A DNA stretch of 64,000 bases from an uncultured Mediterranea sp. (GCF_902493215.1 NZ_CABUOL010000002.1:62001-126000); one strand, 5' to 3'; shown: positions 8,150 through 17,624, counted from the stretch's first letter. A program made the numbers and translations. Notes: generated by a model not told the origin, from the letters alone.

Positions 8150-9145
8150 TTATCTGAAAGAATCTGTCAGCAATTTGATTTCTATCATGGGCGAGATCCG
8201 TTCATACAGAATGTTATAGACTGCATCCACAATAGGCATGTTGACATGATAGTGTTTGTTTATTTCCTTGATACACTTGGTCCCATAATAACCTTCGGCA
8301 ATCATTTCCATTTCTATCTGGGCGCTTTTTACTGAATAGCCTTTTCCTATCATGGTGCCAAACGTACGGTTACGGCTAAAGTTGGAGTAACCCGTTACGA
8401 GCAAATCGCCCAAATAGGCCGAGTCGTTGACGTTACGGTCAAGTGGATGAACCGTTTGCAGGAAACGGTTCATCTCCTGTATGGCATTCGAGATGAGTAC
8501 AGCCTGGAAGTTGTCTCCATATTTCAAACCGTTACAAATGCCGGCTGCGATGGCGTAAACGTTTTTCAGTACCGAACCATATTCGATGCCTGCCACGTCG
8601 TTGCTGACCGAAGTCTTGATATAGGAACAGCTGAGATGACGGGCAAAAACCGATGCTTTTTCGATGTCGGGACAAGCGATGGTGAGGTAGGACAGACGCT
8701 CCAGTGCCACTTCTTCGGCATGGCAGGGACCTGCTACTACAGCTATGTTCTCGGCCGGTACACCATATTCTTTGGTGAAGTATTCGGATACAATCAGATT
8801 GTCATCGGGGACAATGCCCTTGATGGCTGTAATGATAAATTTATCCTTGATTTTCGTCTTCAGCTTCTTCAAATGAGATTTGAGGTAAGGCGAAGGCGTA
8901 ACAAATATCAGTGTATCGGATGCCTTGACTACATCGTTGATGTTCGAACTGAAATTGATCCGCTTGGTATCAAACTTGACGCCTGTCAGATAGGCGGGGT
9001 TATGGCCCAGCCGCTTGAAGTCGGCAATGCGGTCGTCGCGCCGCATGTACCAATTAATCGACTCTGCCTGATTGAGCACCATTTTGGCAATGGCTGTTGC
9101 CCAACTTCCTCCGCCCATGATGGCTATCTTTCCAGGAACTTTCAT
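8150..9145 (-). CDS. gpsA: Glycerol-3-phosphate dehydrogenase [NAD(P)+]
   Basis: A 331-residue enzyme that reduces dihydroxyacetone phosphate to sn-glycerol-3-phosphate for phospholipid synthesis. It has an N-terminal dinucleotide-binding GGGSWATAIAKM, the catalytic lysine region TAIKGI, PCHAEEVALE, and the later GNYKYGDN-type stretch. The start follows the lysS stop by 10 bases, so it is in the same transcript as lysS and pgi. Confidence 0.95.
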   Translation of the reverse strand: MKVPGKIAIMGGGSWATAIAKMVLNQAESINWYMRRDDRIADFKRLGHNPAYLTGVKFDTKRINFSSNINDVVKASDTLIFVTPSPYLKSHLKKLKTKIKDKFIITAIKGIVPDDNLIVSEYFTKEYGVPAENIAVVAGPCHAEEVALERLSYLTIACPDIEKASVFARHLSCSYIKTSVSNDVAGIEYGSVLKNVYAIAAGICNGLKYGDNFQAVLISNAIQEMNRFLQTVHPLDRNVNDSAYLGDLLVTGYSNFSRNRTFGTMIGKGYSVKSAQIEMEMIAEGYYGTKCIKEINKHYHVNMPIVDAVYNILYERISPMIEIKLLTDSFR

Positions 9146-9155
9146 CTCTATTTCG

Positions 9156-10886
9156 TTAGTTCTTCAATCTTTCTATCCAGCCGGCCACGTCGTTCACGCT
9201 CGGATTGGCCAATTCCAACTTGTATTTCTTGTTGATGCCGCAAATGTCCATGTGCAGTTTTTGAGGGTTGACTTCTGCCATGTCGGCCACTTGATTGTAT
9301 CCGGCTTTTTGAATCACAGGTACCCATGCTTCGGGGATGCCCAATTCCATGAACTTGGCAGGTGCATCTTTCGGTGTTACCTTTTCGGGGCGCATCTGCG
9401 GGAAGAACAATACTTCCTGAATGAAGGCCTTGCCTGTCATCAGCATGGTCAGACGGTCGATGCCGATACCGATACCCGATGTGGGAGGCATACCATATTG
9501 CAGAGCTTTCAGGAAGTCCTGGTCGATGAACATGGCTTCGTCATCACCCTTCTCGCTCAGGCGCAACTGCTCCTTGAAGCGTTCTTCCTGGTCGATGGGG
9601 TCGTTCAGCTCGCTATAGGCGTTGGCCAGCTCCTTGCCGTTTACCATCAATTCGAAACGTTCGGTAAGGCCCGGTTTGCTACGATGCATTTTGGTGAGCG
9701 GACTCATCTCGACAGGATAGTCGGTGATGAAAGTCGGCTGGATGAAGGTACCTTCGCAGAATTCGCCGAAAATTTCGTCAATCAGCTTGCCTTTGCCCAT
9801 GGTATCGTCAATATCCATCTTCAGTTCTTTGCAGATTTGGCGGATTTCATCTTCGCTCTTGCCGTTGAGGTCATAGCCGGTCTTTTCCTTGATGGCATCG
9901 AGGATAGGCAGACGGCGGTAAGGAGCTTTGAAACTGATAGTCTTGCCGTCTATTTCAGTTTCTGTACAACCATTTACGGCAATGCAGATGCGTTCGAGCA
10001 GCTTTTCGGTGAAACTCATCATCCAGTTATAGTCTTTGTACTGTACATAGAGTTCCATGCAGGTGAATTCGGGGTTATGGTTCTTGTCCATACCCTCGTT
10101 GCGGAAGTTCTTGCCGATTTCGTATACACCTTCAAATCCGCCCACAATGAGTCTTTTCAGGTAAAGCTCTGTAGCGATACGCAGATAGAGGTCGATGTCC
10201 AGCGAATTGTGGTGGGTAATGAACGGACGGGCACTTGCACCGCCGGGGATAGACTGGAGGATAGGAGTCTCCACTTCGGTATAGCCGGCTTCGTCCAACA
10301 CGGCACGCATGGTAGAAATAACTTTGGAGCGCTTCAGGAAAGTCTCTTTTACGCCGTCGTTCACGATGAGGTCAACGTAGCGTTGGCGATAGCGAAGTTC
10401 AGGGTCTTCAAAGGAATCGTACGCCACGCCATCCTTGTATTTCACGATAGGCAGGGGCTTGAGGCTCTTGGCGAGTACGGTCAGCTTTTTGGCGTGTACG
10501 CTGATTTCGCCCATCTGGGTACGGAAAACAAAACCTTCGATACCGATGAAGTCGCCCAGGTCGAGCAAACGTTTGAACACGGTGTTGTACATGTCCTTGT
10601 TCTCATCAGGACAGATGTCATCACGGGTGATGTACACCTGGATACGTCCTTTGGAGTCCTGAAGTTCGATGAAGGAAGCTTTTCCCATGACACGACGGCT
10701 CATCATACGTCCGGCGATGGACACCTGGCGAGGCTCGTCTTCGTCTTTGAATTCAGCTTTTATGTCTGTAGAGAAAGCGTTGGTTACATACTCTGCTGCG
10801 GGATAGGGTTCGATACCCATCGCGCGAAGTTCATTCATGCTGTTGCGGCGAATGATTTCCTGTTCACTTAGTTCTAAAACGTTCAT
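9156..10886 (-). CDS. lysS: Lysyl-tRNA synthetase, class II
   Basis: A 576-residue class II synthetase. An N-terminal OB-fold (about residues 55-170) precedes the catalytic core with motif 2 (FRNEGMDKNHNPEFTCME) and motif 3 (GIGIGIDRLTML). The C-terminus has an extra tail of about 70 residues (after EVLFFPQMRPE), seen in Bacteroidetes LysRS. I chose the ATG at 10886 (MNVLELSEQE); an upstream in-frame ATG at 10901 would add only five residues and lies nearer the promoter box at 10914-10921. Confidence 0.96.
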   Translation of the reverse strand: MNVLELSEQEIIRRNSMNELRAMGIEPYPAAEYVTNAFSTDIKAEFKDEDEPRQVSIAGRMMSRRVMGKASFIELQDSKGRIQVYITRDDICPDENKDMYNTVFKRLLDLGDFIGIEGFVFRTQMGEISVHAKKLTVLAKSLKPLPIVKYKDGVAYDSFEDPELRYRQRYVDLIVNDGVKETFLKRSKVISTMRAVLDEAGYTEVETPILQSIPGGASARPFITHHNSLDIDLYLRIATELYLKRLIVGGFEGVYEIGKNFRNEGMDKNHNPEFTCMELYVQYKDYNWMMSFTEKLLERICIAVNGCTETEIDGKTISFKAPYRRLPILDAIKEKTGYDLNGKSEDEIRQICKELKMDIDDTMGKGKLIDEIFGEFCEGTFIQPTFITDYPVEMSPLTKMHRSKPGLTERFELMVNGKELANAYSELNDPIDQEERFKEQLRLSEKGDDEAMFIDQDFLKALQYGMPPTSGIGIGIDRLTMLMTGKAFIQEVLFFPQMRPEKVTPKDAPAKFMELGIPEAWVPVIQKAGYNQVADMAEVNPQKLHMDICGINKKYKLELANPSVNDVAGWIERLKN

Positions 10887-10913
10887 ATCGTTAATTTTCA
10901 CTCAATTTGGGTA

Positions 10914-10921
10914 CAAAAATA
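10914..10921 (-). promoter_or_regulatory. -7 promoter box for lysS-gpsA-pgi
   Basis: TATTTTTG on the minus strand, 27 bases before the lysS start. Confidence 0.6.
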
Positions 10922-10996
10922 CGAAACATTTTTCACATTCGCATGCTTTTTCGCCAAAATGAAGAACGGCGTGAAGCCTGTGCCGGTGAAAAATGG

Positions 10997-11911
10997 TCAG
11001 AAAATGCTGACGGCTGTCTTCGTGGTAAGCAGTTCGAGTGCCTTCAGCCCCATTACCGAATTTCCTTTCTTGTTGAGCCGGGGGCTCCAGACGGCTACGG
11101 AGTATTGTCGCGGACAGATGGCGGCTATACCTCCTCCCACGCCACTCTTGCCCGGTAATCCTACCAGGTAGGAAAATTCGCCGGCCTCGTCATAGAAGCC
11201 ACATGTCTGCATGATGGCATTGATGCGTTTCACTTGCGAGGTGGTGAGTTCGGTTCCGTCGAAGCTGAAGGCGTGCGTGTGGTCGGCAAAGGGTAGGAAG
11301 GCGCGCGACAATTCGCGGCAGTTCATCTTGACCGAACACTGGCGAAAATAGAAGCGGAGTACGCGCTCCACGTCGTTTTCGATATTGCCATAATACTTCA
11401 GCATGTTCACGATAGCCGCATTCAGATAGCCGTTGTCGCGCTCCGAAGCGGCCATACTCTCGTCGTATTGGATGGAATCGCATCCGCAAAGGCTACGCAC
11501 AAAGGCCAGATATTCACGTTCGGGGTATTCCAGTACGGAGAGAAGAATGTCGGTCATGACAAGCGCCCCTGCGTTGATGAGTGGATTGCGGGGGATACCA
11601 TGCTCCAGCTCCAGCTGGAAGATGGAGTTGAAGGCATTGCCCGAAGGCTCCACACCGATACGTTGCCAAAGGCGGTCGTTCAGTCGGGCAAATCCCATGG
11701 CCAGCGCAAAGACTTTCGAAATACTCTGGATGGCAAATCGTTCGTCGCAATCGCCCATCGCAAAGTCTTGTCCATCGAGGGTGTGCAGGCAGATACCGTA
11801 GCGGTCAGGGTTTACCTTCAACAGGTCGGGGATGTAGGCGGCAGGTTCTCCCTGTCTGGCATAGGGTTGTATCTCCTGATAAATTTCTTGAAGAATCTGG
11901 TCGTAGTTCAT
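10997..11911 (-). CDS. glsA: Glutaminase A
   Basis: A 304-residue serine-dependent beta-lactamase-like glutaminase converting glutamine to glutamate and ammonia. The SxxK catalytic pair is seen in AIQSISKVFALA, followed by NPLINAGAL and the glycine-rich LPGKSGVGGGI near the C-terminus. The length fits the family. It begins 28 bases after the porin gene stop, so the porin and glsA probably form one transcript; in gut Bacteroidetes glsA may contribute to acid tolerance, which is inference here. Confidence 0.95.
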   Translation of the reverse strand: MNYDQILQEIYQEIQPYARQGEPAAYIPDLLKVNPDRYGICLHTLDGQDFAMGDCDERFAIQSISKVFALAMGFARLNDRLWQRIGVEPSGNAFNSIFQLELEHGIPRNPLINAGALVMTDILLSVLEYPEREYLAFVRSLCGCDSIQYDESMAASERDNGYLNAAIVNMLKYYGNIENDVERVLRFYFRQCSVKMNCRELSRAFLPFADHTHAFSFDGTELTTSQVKRINAIMQTCGFYDEAGEFSYLVGLPGKSGVGGGIAAICPRQYSVAVWSPRLNKKGNSVMGLKALELLTTKTAVSIF

Positions 11912-11939
11912 AGCTGTAAAGTTTGGATGTACAAGGAGT

Positions 11940-12998
11940 TTAGAAGCGTACTTGTACTTGGGTCTGCAACAGGTTGGAGCTTTCGCCCAGATGGGGATCG
12001 CAATAGGTATATTGCAGCTGCAGACGGCATTTGGGGTAAAACCACCATTGCAGGCCGGCTATGTAGTTGGTCTGCTTGTTGTCCGTTGCCTTGTTCTTAT
12101 TGAAGTAGTCGTAGGAGGCGATGAAGTCCAGCTTGTCACTGATGAGATGCACGTTGGCCGTGGCATAATAACCGTCGCTCTTCACACTGCCGTCTTTTCC
12201 TGCCAGGTATTCACTACGCAGGTCTAATTGTTTGAGCTTGATTTTGAGACCTGCCGCCCAGCGGTTACGCGTATAACTGTCGCCTACGTTGATGTCGGGG
12301 TTGATGTCGGAAGTCGCTACAGCACATCCTTTTCCCTTGATGAAAGAACCGCCTACGGACAGCCATTTCAACGGGTTGACCATCAGGTTGCCCACGATGT
12401 CTTTCTGGTTGTTGCCGTCCTTCAGGTTGATGCCCTGTCCGTTCATGACAGCTATCTTGTAGCTCAGCAGACTTTTGAAGAGGTCGCCATAGATCATCAG
12501 CCCCATATCGCGGCCGGTAGTCGAGCCGTAGAGCGGGTCGCTTCCGTTGTATCCGGCCAGGTAGTTGGTAGCCTGTGAGTTGACGTTGATCAGTTCGAGG
12601 ACGCTGGGCGACATGGGATTTTCAATGGAATACATCGTCTTGAACTGGCCGACGCGTACGCTGATTTCAGGCAGAAAATGATATTCAGTATACATTTCTA
12701 GCACCTTGGGCGAGTTGGCCAGGCTGTACATGAAGTAACACGACCAGCGGTCGGTGATACGTCCGCGAGCCATGAGGATGGCACGTTTGATGTCGAATGT
12801 GTTGGTTTTGCTTGTGGGCTGGTCGTTGTAGGTATATCCCAGCTGGATGTATCCTTCCAGCGTAATGCGATCTTTCAGCGTGTTTACGACGTTGGTCAGT
12901 GTTTTGGCCTGTGGCTTTTTCTCATCCTCCTGTTTGCTTTGTGCGGAGGCCGTGGCTATGAAGGCGCATGCAAGCCATAGTATCAGTAGTTTCTTCAT
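11940..12998 (-). CDS. Phosphate-selective porin OprP/OprO-like outer-membrane protein
   Basis: A 352-residue secreted protein. The signal peptide MKKLLILWLACAFIATASA is followed by a Lys-rich linker and a beta-barrel of alternating residues ending in phenylalanine (QVQVRF), the usual end of an outer-membrane barrel. Stretches such as DIKRAILMARGRITDRWSCYF and EYHFLPEISVRVGQFK are typical of the porin O/P family. The start at 12998 is set by the signal peptide; upstream in-frame sequence is the terminator region. The solute is unknown. It lies between the pgk terminator and glsA. Confidence 0.85.
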   Translation of the reverse strand: MKKLLILWLACAFIATASAQSKQEDEKKPQAKTLTNVVNTLKDRITLEGYIQLGYTYNDQPTSKTNTFDIKRAILMARGRITDRWSCYFMYSLANSPKVLEMYTEYHFLPEISVRVGQFKTMYSIENPMSPSVLELINVNSQATNYLAGYNGSDPLYGSTTGRDMGLMIYGDLFKSLLSYKIAVMNGQGINLKDGNNQKDIVGNLMVNPLKWLSVGGSFIKGKGCAVATSDINPDINVGDSYTRNRWAAGLKIKLKQLDLRSEYLAGKDGSVKSDGYYATANVHLISDKLDFIASYDYFNKNKATDNKQTNYIAGLQWWFYPKCRLQLQYTYCDPHLGESSNLLQTQVQVRF

Positions 12999-13008
12999 TG
13001 GGGTTTTT

Positions 13009-13053
13009 AAAAAAAGAAAGAGGGCGCATCTCTTTTTTGACACACCCTCTTTC
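13009..13053 (-). terminator. Intrinsic terminator after pgk
   Basis: On the minus strand GAAAGAGGG pairs with CCCTCTTTC around a 20-base loop and is followed by a seven-T run. The loop contains GTGTGTCAAAA, a word shared in variant form with the hairpin at 33048-33092. Confidence 0.82.
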
Positions 13054-13069
13054 GGTTGGTGATTATGTT

Positions 13070-14326
13070 TTATTCGTTGATGGCTGCAATACCCGGAAGA
13101 ACTTTTCCTTCGATAGCTTCGAGCAATGCACCACCACCGGTCGATACGTAAGATACGCCGCTGGCCAGACCGAACTTGTTGACGCAAGCTACAGAGTCAC
13201 CGCCACCTACCAGTGAGAAAGCACCGTTCTTCGTTGCTTCTACGATAGCTTCGCCTACGGCACGTGAACCGTGTGTGAAGTTGTCGAATTCGAATACACC
13301 TGTCGGGCCGTTCCACAGGATAGTCTTGGAGCTCTTGATAACATCGGCGAAGAGTTTCTCACTCTCAGGACCTATGTCAAGGCCTTCCCATCCGTCAGGG
13401 ATTTCGTTTACCTTGCAGAACTTCGTGTTGGCGTCGTTCGAGAAGGAGTCTGCAATCTTGGCATCGGTAGCCAATACCAGATTCACACCTTTTTCCTTAG
13501 CTTCCTTCATCAAGTCGAGAGCCAGGTCGAGCTTGTCGTCCTCGCAAATGGAGATACCGATCTTGCCGCCCATAGCCTTGGTGAATGTATAAGTCATACC
13601 GCCGGCGATGATGAGGTTGTCTACCTTGTTCAGCAGGTTTTCGATGATTTCAATCTTGGAAGAAACCTTTGAACCACCCATGATGGCAGTGAACGGACGA
13701 TGAATGTCGTTCAATACTTTGTCAACAGCCTTCACTTCCTTCTCCATCAGGTAACCGAACATCTTGTGGTCCTTGTCGAAATATTGTGCGATGAGTGCTG
13801 TAGAAGCATGTGCGCGGTGAGCGGTACCGAAAGCGTCGTTCACGTAGCAGTCGGCATACGAAGCCAGCTTCTTGGTAAATTCCTTCTGGCTTTCCTTAAC
13901 CTTGGCTTTGGCTGCTTTCTTCTCTTCGTCGGTAGCATCTTCGGCCAGGCCACGGGGCTTGCCTTCTTCTTCTGCATAGAAGCGCAGGTTTTCCAGCAGG
14001 AGGGCTTCACCCGGTTGCAGAGCGGCAGCCTTTACAGCAGCTTCTTCGCCCATACAGTCGTTGGCAAACTGAACTTCAATGCCCAGCAGCTCGTTCAGGT
14101 GGTTCAGGATGTGTTTCAGAGAGAATTTTTCGGCTACGCCTTTCGGACGACCCAGGTGGGAACCGATTATCAAACTACCGCCGTCGGCCAGAATCTTCTT
14201 CAGTGTAGGAAGAGCGGCACGCATACGGGTGTCATCAGTGATGTTGAAATTCTCGTCCAGGGGCACATTGAAGTCCACGCGGACGAATGCCTTCTTACCG
14301 GCAAAGTTGAATTGATCAATTGTCAT
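13070..14326 (-). CDS. pgk: Phosphoglycerate kinase
   Basis: A 418-residue glycolytic enzyme making ATP and 3-phosphoglycerate from 1,3-bisphosphoglycerate. The signatures are RVDFNVPLDE at the N-terminus, GSHLGRPKG, MGGSKVSSKIEII for the hinge, NGPTGVFE and the nucleotide-site GGGDSVACVNKFG. It is a single gene with its own promoter (14379-14386) and terminator (13009-13053). The codon use is AT-richer and more biased than in the neighbours, consistent with high expression. Confidence 0.97.
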   Translation of the reverse strand: MTIDQFNFAGKKAFVRVDFNVPLDENFNITDDTRMRAALPTLKKILADGGSLIIGSHLGRPKGVAEKFSLKHILNHLNELLGIEVQFANDCMGEEAAVKAAALQPGEALLLENLRFYAEEEGKPRGLAEDATDEEKKAAKAKVKESQKEFTKKLASYADCYVNDAFGTAHRAHASTALIAQYFDKDHKMFGYLMEKEVKAVDKVLNDIHRPFTAIMGGSKVSSKIEIIENLLNKVDNLIIAGGMTYTFTKAMGGKIGISICEDDKLDLALDLMKEAKEKGVNLVLATDAKIADSFSNDANTKFCKVNEIPDGWEGLDIGPESEKLFADVIKSSKTILWNGPTGVFEFDNFTHGSRAVGEAIVEATKNGAFSLVGGGDSVACVNKFGLASGVSYVSTGGGALLEAIEGKVLPGIAAINE

Positions 14327-14378
14327 AATGCTCTATTTTATTTAAAAGTGTTACGAATCTTCTCGCTTTACTTGCCCG

Positions 14379-14386
14379 CAAAGTTA
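14379..14386 (-). promoter_or_regulatory. -7 promoter box for pgk
   Basis: TAACTTTG on the minus strand, about 52 bases before the pgk start. Confidence 0.65.
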
Positions 14387-14468
14387 GCATTATTTTCTGT
14401 AATATGTTCGCAACGGGCACTTTTTTAAATCTTGAATGTTAAAAATATGTTGGATATCCCCCTGTAAA

Positions 14469-15131
14469 TTAACTCTTCACCTCTTTGGCTCCCGTTCTTT
14501 TTTCGTAATCCTTGCAGAGCATCTTCAGGCCGCAGGCATCGCATTGGGGTGTACGTGCCTGGCACACGTAGCGTCCGTGCAGGATGAGCCAGTGGTGGGC
14601 GATGGGGATGTCGGCCTCGGGGATGTGCTTGGTCAGTTCCTTTTCCACGCTTAGCGGGGTGGTGCAGCCTGGCCCTACCAGTCCCAGCCGGTGGCTGACG
14701 CGGAAGACATGCGTATCTACCGCCATGGCAGCTTTGTTGAACACGACCGACTGGATGACGTTGGCTGTCTTGCGTCCCACGCCGGGCAGCTTGACGAGTT
14801 CCTCCAGCGTGTCGGGCACTTGGCTTCCGAAGTCTTTGACGAGCATCTGTGCCATGCCCACCAGGTGGCGGGCCTTGTTGTTGGGGTAGGACACGCTACG
14901 GATGTATTCGAATACCACTTCGGGCGTGGTGGCGGCCAGCGCTTCGGGAGTGGGGAAATCGTGGAAGAGCGGGGGAGTGATCATGTTCACCCGCTTGTCC
15001 GTACATTGGGCCGACAGGATGACAGCGATGAGCAGCTCGAAGGGGGTGTTGTAGTGTAGCTCCGTTTCGGCCACAGGGCGGTTTTCCCTGAACCAGGCCA
15101 GTATTTTTTCGTATCGTTCTTTCTTTCTCAT
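14469..15131 (-). CDS. nth: Endonuclease III
   Basis: A 220-residue base-excision repair glycosylase/AP lyase for oxidised pyrimidines. The helix-hairpin-helix LPGVGRKTANVI carries the catalytic lysine, VDTHVFRVSHRLGL carries the aspartate, and the C-terminal cysteines (VCQARTPQCDACGLKMLC) form the 4Fe-4S loop. I chose the ATG at 15131, which overlaps the MFS stop as ATGA; upstream sequence in this frame is a shadow of the transporter. Order pheS-MFS-nth, all on the minus strand and probably one operon. Confidence 0.95.
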   Translation of the reverse strand: MRKKERYEKILAWFRENRPVAETELHYNTPFELLIAVILSAQCTDKRVNMITPPLFHDFPTPEALAATTPEVVFEYIRSVSYPNNKARHLVGMAQMLVKDFGSQVPDTLEELVKLPGVGRKTANVIQSVVFNKAAMAVDTHVFRVSHRLGLVGPGCTTPLSVEKELTKHIPEADIPIAHHWLILHGRYVCQARTPQCDACGLKMLCKDYEKRTGAKEVKS

Positions 15132-16324
15132 CTCAGTTTGTTTTGGTGGTAATGGGGCGCCACTTTCAGGTTGAAATACAGCATGGACACCACCGTCAGG
15201 CAGGCGCCGAAGAGGTAGGCCTTGTCGAAGGTGCTGATTTCGGCAATGTATCCGCCGGCCAGCATGCCGATGCCGATACCCACGTCCCACGAGGTGAGGT
15301 AGGTCGAGGTGGCCGTGCCGCGCTGGCTGTTGGGGGCCAGGTTGACGAACAGGGTATTGTAGGCTGGAAACATGGTGCCGAAGCCGATGCCCAGCAGCAG
15401 GGCGATGGTGAAGAACATCACCGTACAAGCCTGGCTGTCCCAGCGGATGATGTATACGCATGCGGCCAGCAGGAAGAAGCTGAACACTACCAGTACCAGC
15501 CCTGCGGATATCACTTGCGTAATCTTTCCCTTGTCCACCAGCCGGCCCGAAAAGAGCCGCGACACAGCCATACCCAGCGCCATGAAGGTGAAGAAGAAGC
15601 CCGTAGAGGCGTCTATCTCAATCTGGCGAGCATACATGGCTACGTAGTTGGTCGTCATGCCATAGGGAATGGACAGAAGCAGGAGGCTGGCTCCTGCAGG
15701 AAGTCCCTTGAGCAGGATGAAGCGGTCGAGCGAGATGGGGTCGCGTTTCACTGGCGGCTTGTAGGGCGTCTTGACCAGCGAAGCACAACAAAAGCCAGCC
15801 AGGCACGAGCCCAGCGAGGCGCAGAATATCCACGTGTAGCCGATGCCTGCGTCGTGCAGGAAGAGACCCGTCATGGGGCCGATGGACATGGCAATGTTGT
15901 TGGCCAGCCCGTAGTAACCCAGTCCTTCGCCGCGGCGCGATGAGGGCATGATGTCGATGACCACCGTATTGCCACCTACCGTCACCATGCCGAACGACAC
16001 GCCGTGGACGATGCGCAGGGCGATGAAGAGGGTTAGGGTGCCGGCCAGCAGATAACCACCGAAGATAGACGTGAAGATGAAGTAGGCCAGCAGGTAGAGG
16101 GGCTTGCGGGCAAACGTGTCGAGCAGGTAGCCCGAGAAGGGGCGGATGCATAGGGCCGCAATGGTGTAGCACGACAGGACGAGCCCCATGGTGAACTTGT
16201 CCGCTCCGAACACTTCCGTCAGGTAGAAGGGGAGTACGGGCATCATCAGCCAGAAGCCGAAGTAGAGCAGAAAGTTGGCTGCCAGGATAAAGCAATAACT
16301 CGGAGTGATGAGCCGGTCTTTCAT
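15128..16324 (-). CDS. Major facilitator superfamily transporter
   Basis: A 398-residue inner-membrane protein with about 12 hydrophobic segments. Between segments 2 and 3 it has RPFSGYLLDTFARKPLY, the MFS motif A region, repeated as SRLFSGRLVDKGK in the second half. No close substrate signature is visible; multidrug or sugar export are both possible. It lies between pheS and nth and is coupled to nth by a 4-base overlap. A heptamer-repeat hairpin region (16340-16441) separates it from pheS. Confidence 0.85.
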   Translation of the reverse strand: MKDRLITPSYCFILAANFLLYFGFWLMMPVLPFYLTEVFGADKFTMGLVLSCYTIAALCIRPFSGYLLDTFARKPLYLLAYFIFTSIFGGYLLAGTLTLFIALRIVHGVSFGMVTVGGNTVVIDIMPSSRRGEGLGYYGLANNIAMSIGPMTGLFLHDAGIGYTWIFCASLGSCLAGFCCASLVKTPYKPPVKRDPISLDRFILLKGLPAGASLLLLSIPYGMTTNYVAMYARQIEIDASTGFFFTFMALGMAVSRLFSGRLVDKGKITQVISAGLVLVVFSFFLLAACVYIIRWDSQACTVMFFTIALLLGIGFGTMFPAYNTLFVNLAPNSQRGTATSTYLTSWDVGIGIGMLAGGYIAEISTFDKAYLFGACLTVVSMLYFNLKVAPHYHQNKLR

Positions 16325-16339
16325 GAACGGTCGGTTTTA

Positions 16340-16441
16340 GCGGTTAGCAGTGAATGGTTAGTAATGAGTGGTCGGTGTATTTTCGGACGGATGCTCACCG
16401 CTCACCGTTAACCACTCACCACTCACCGCTCACCACTCACC
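16340..16441. repeat. Heptamer tandem repeats with opposing arm between pheS and MFS gene
   Basis: From 16393 to 16441 seven consecutive 7-bp units read GCTCACC or ACTCACC (one is GTTAACC). At 16340-16372 a weaker run of GGTTAGT/AATGAGT/GGTCGGT words lies in the opposite sense, so the transcript could fold into a long imperfect stem. It is non-coding and sits within the likely pheS-MFS-nth transcript. Confidence 0.85.
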
Positions 16442-16454
16442 GCTGCCCTATGTC

Positions 16455-17489
16455 TTATCGTGCCGCTTCGAATTCTTTCAGGAAGCGGGTATCGTTTTCA
16501 GAGAACATGCGCAGGTCCTTCACCTGATACTTCAGGTTGGTGATGCGCTCGATGCCCATACCCAGGGCGTAGCCGGAATAAACCTTGCTATCTATGCCGC
16601 AAGCCTCGAGCACGTTGGGGTCCACCATGCCGCAACCGAGGATTTCTACCCAGCCGGTACCTTTGCAGAAGGGGCATCCCTTGCCGCCGCAGATGTTGCA
16701 GCTGATGTCCATTTCGGCACTGGGCTCTGTGAAGGGGAAGTACGACGGACGCAGACGTATCTTCGTCTCGCTGCCGAACATCTCCTGGGCGAAGAGCAGC
16801 AATACCTGCTTCAGGTCGGTGAACGACACGTTCTTGTCGATATACAAAGCCTCTACCTGGTGGAAGAAGCAGTGCGCACGGTAGCTGATGGCCTCGTTGC
16901 GGTACACGCGTCCCGGGCAAATGATGCGGATGGGCGGTTCGGCATGCTCCATGGTACGTACCTGTACGGAGCTGGTGTGCGAGCGCAGGATGATGTTCTT
17001 GGTCACGTCGCCGGGGTTCACATTGACGAAGAAGGTGTCCTGCATGTCGCGTGCCGGATGATCGGCGGCGAAGTTCAGTTTGGTATATACGTGCAGGTCG
17101 TCCTCCACTTCGGGTCCGTCGGCGATGCTGAAGCCCATGCGGGCAAAGATGTCGATGATTTCGTTCTTGACGATGGACAGGGGGTGGCGTGTACCCAGCC
17201 CGATGGGGTAGGCGGTACGTGTCAGGTCGAGGTCGTCGCAACCCGTGTCCTGGCTTTCAAACTGCTCCTTCAGGGCGTTGATTTTCTCCTGTGCCTTGTT
17301 CTTGAGTTCGTTCAGCTTCATGCCCACTTCCTTTTTCTGTTCGGCGGGCACGCTACGGAAGTCGGCCATCAGTTCATTGATGGTACCCTTCTTGCTGAGG
17401 TATTTGATGCGGAGCGCCTCCAGTTCTTCGGCGTTGGAGGCCGTCAGTGCTTCCACTTCCTGCAGAAGCTCGTTGATTTTAGCTATCAT
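16455..17489 (-). CDS. pheS: Phenylalanyl-tRNA synthetase alpha subunit
   Basis: A 344-residue class II synthetase subunit. An N-terminal coiled coil (about residues 1-85) contacts tRNA; the core shows RSHTSSVQVR, VYRNEAISYRAHCFFHQVE (motif 2), YFPFTEPSAEMDI and the motif 3 region GYALGMGIERI. A cysteine-rich insert (CNICGGKGCPFCKGTGW) resembles the CxxC pairs found in many bacterial PheS proteins. pheT is not adjacent, as is usual in this group. A TATCTTTG box lies 45 bases upstream. Confidence 0.96.
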   Translation of the reverse strand: MIAKINELLQEVEALTASNAEELEALRIKYLSKKGTINELMADFRSVPAEQKKEVGMKLNELKNKAQEKINALKEQFESQDTGCDDLDLTRTAYPIGLGTRHPLSIVKNEIIDIFARMGFSIADGPEVEDDLHVYTKLNFAADHPARDMQDTFFVNVNPGDVTKNIILRSHTSSVQVRTMEHAEPPIRIICPGRVYRNEAISYRAHCFFHQVEALYIDKNVSFTDLKQVLLLFAQEMFGSETKIRLRPSYFPFTEPSAEMDISCNICGGKGCPFCKGTGWVEILGCGMVDPNVLEACGIDSKVYSGYALGMGIERITNLKYQVKDLRMFSENDTRFLKEFEAAR

Positions 17490-17533
17490 ATCGTTGTTGT
17501 CTTTTTGAATTTCGTCTTGGTTTGAAAACGTTG

Positions 17534-17541
17534 CAAAGATA
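17534..17541 (-). promoter_or_regulatory. -7 promoter box for pheS
   Basis: TATCTTTG on the minus strand, 45 bases before the pheS start. Confidence 0.65.
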
Positions 17542-17585
17542 CAACTTTCTTGTCACATCGTTCCGTTATGTGCCGGAAAGATACG

Positions 17586-17621
17586 AAAAAAGTCCTTGAA
17601 ACTTCCGTTTTCAAGGACTTT
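17586..17621 (-). terminator. Intrinsic terminator after tRNA-Ala
   Basis: On the minus strand AAGTCCTTGAAAA pairs with TTTCAAGGACTT and is followed by a T-run, three bases past the tRNA end. Confidence 0.85.
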
Positions 17622-17624
17622 GCG

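Noticed and set aside
9072..10871. A 599-codon plus-strand open frame opposite lysS
   Set aside because: The minus strand is clearly lysS with class II synthetase motifs; the plus frame is its antisense shadow.
17490..17580. A T-box or amino-acid leader in front of pheS or lysS
   Set aside because: The leaders are too short and show no T-box sequence or run of Phe or Lys codons.
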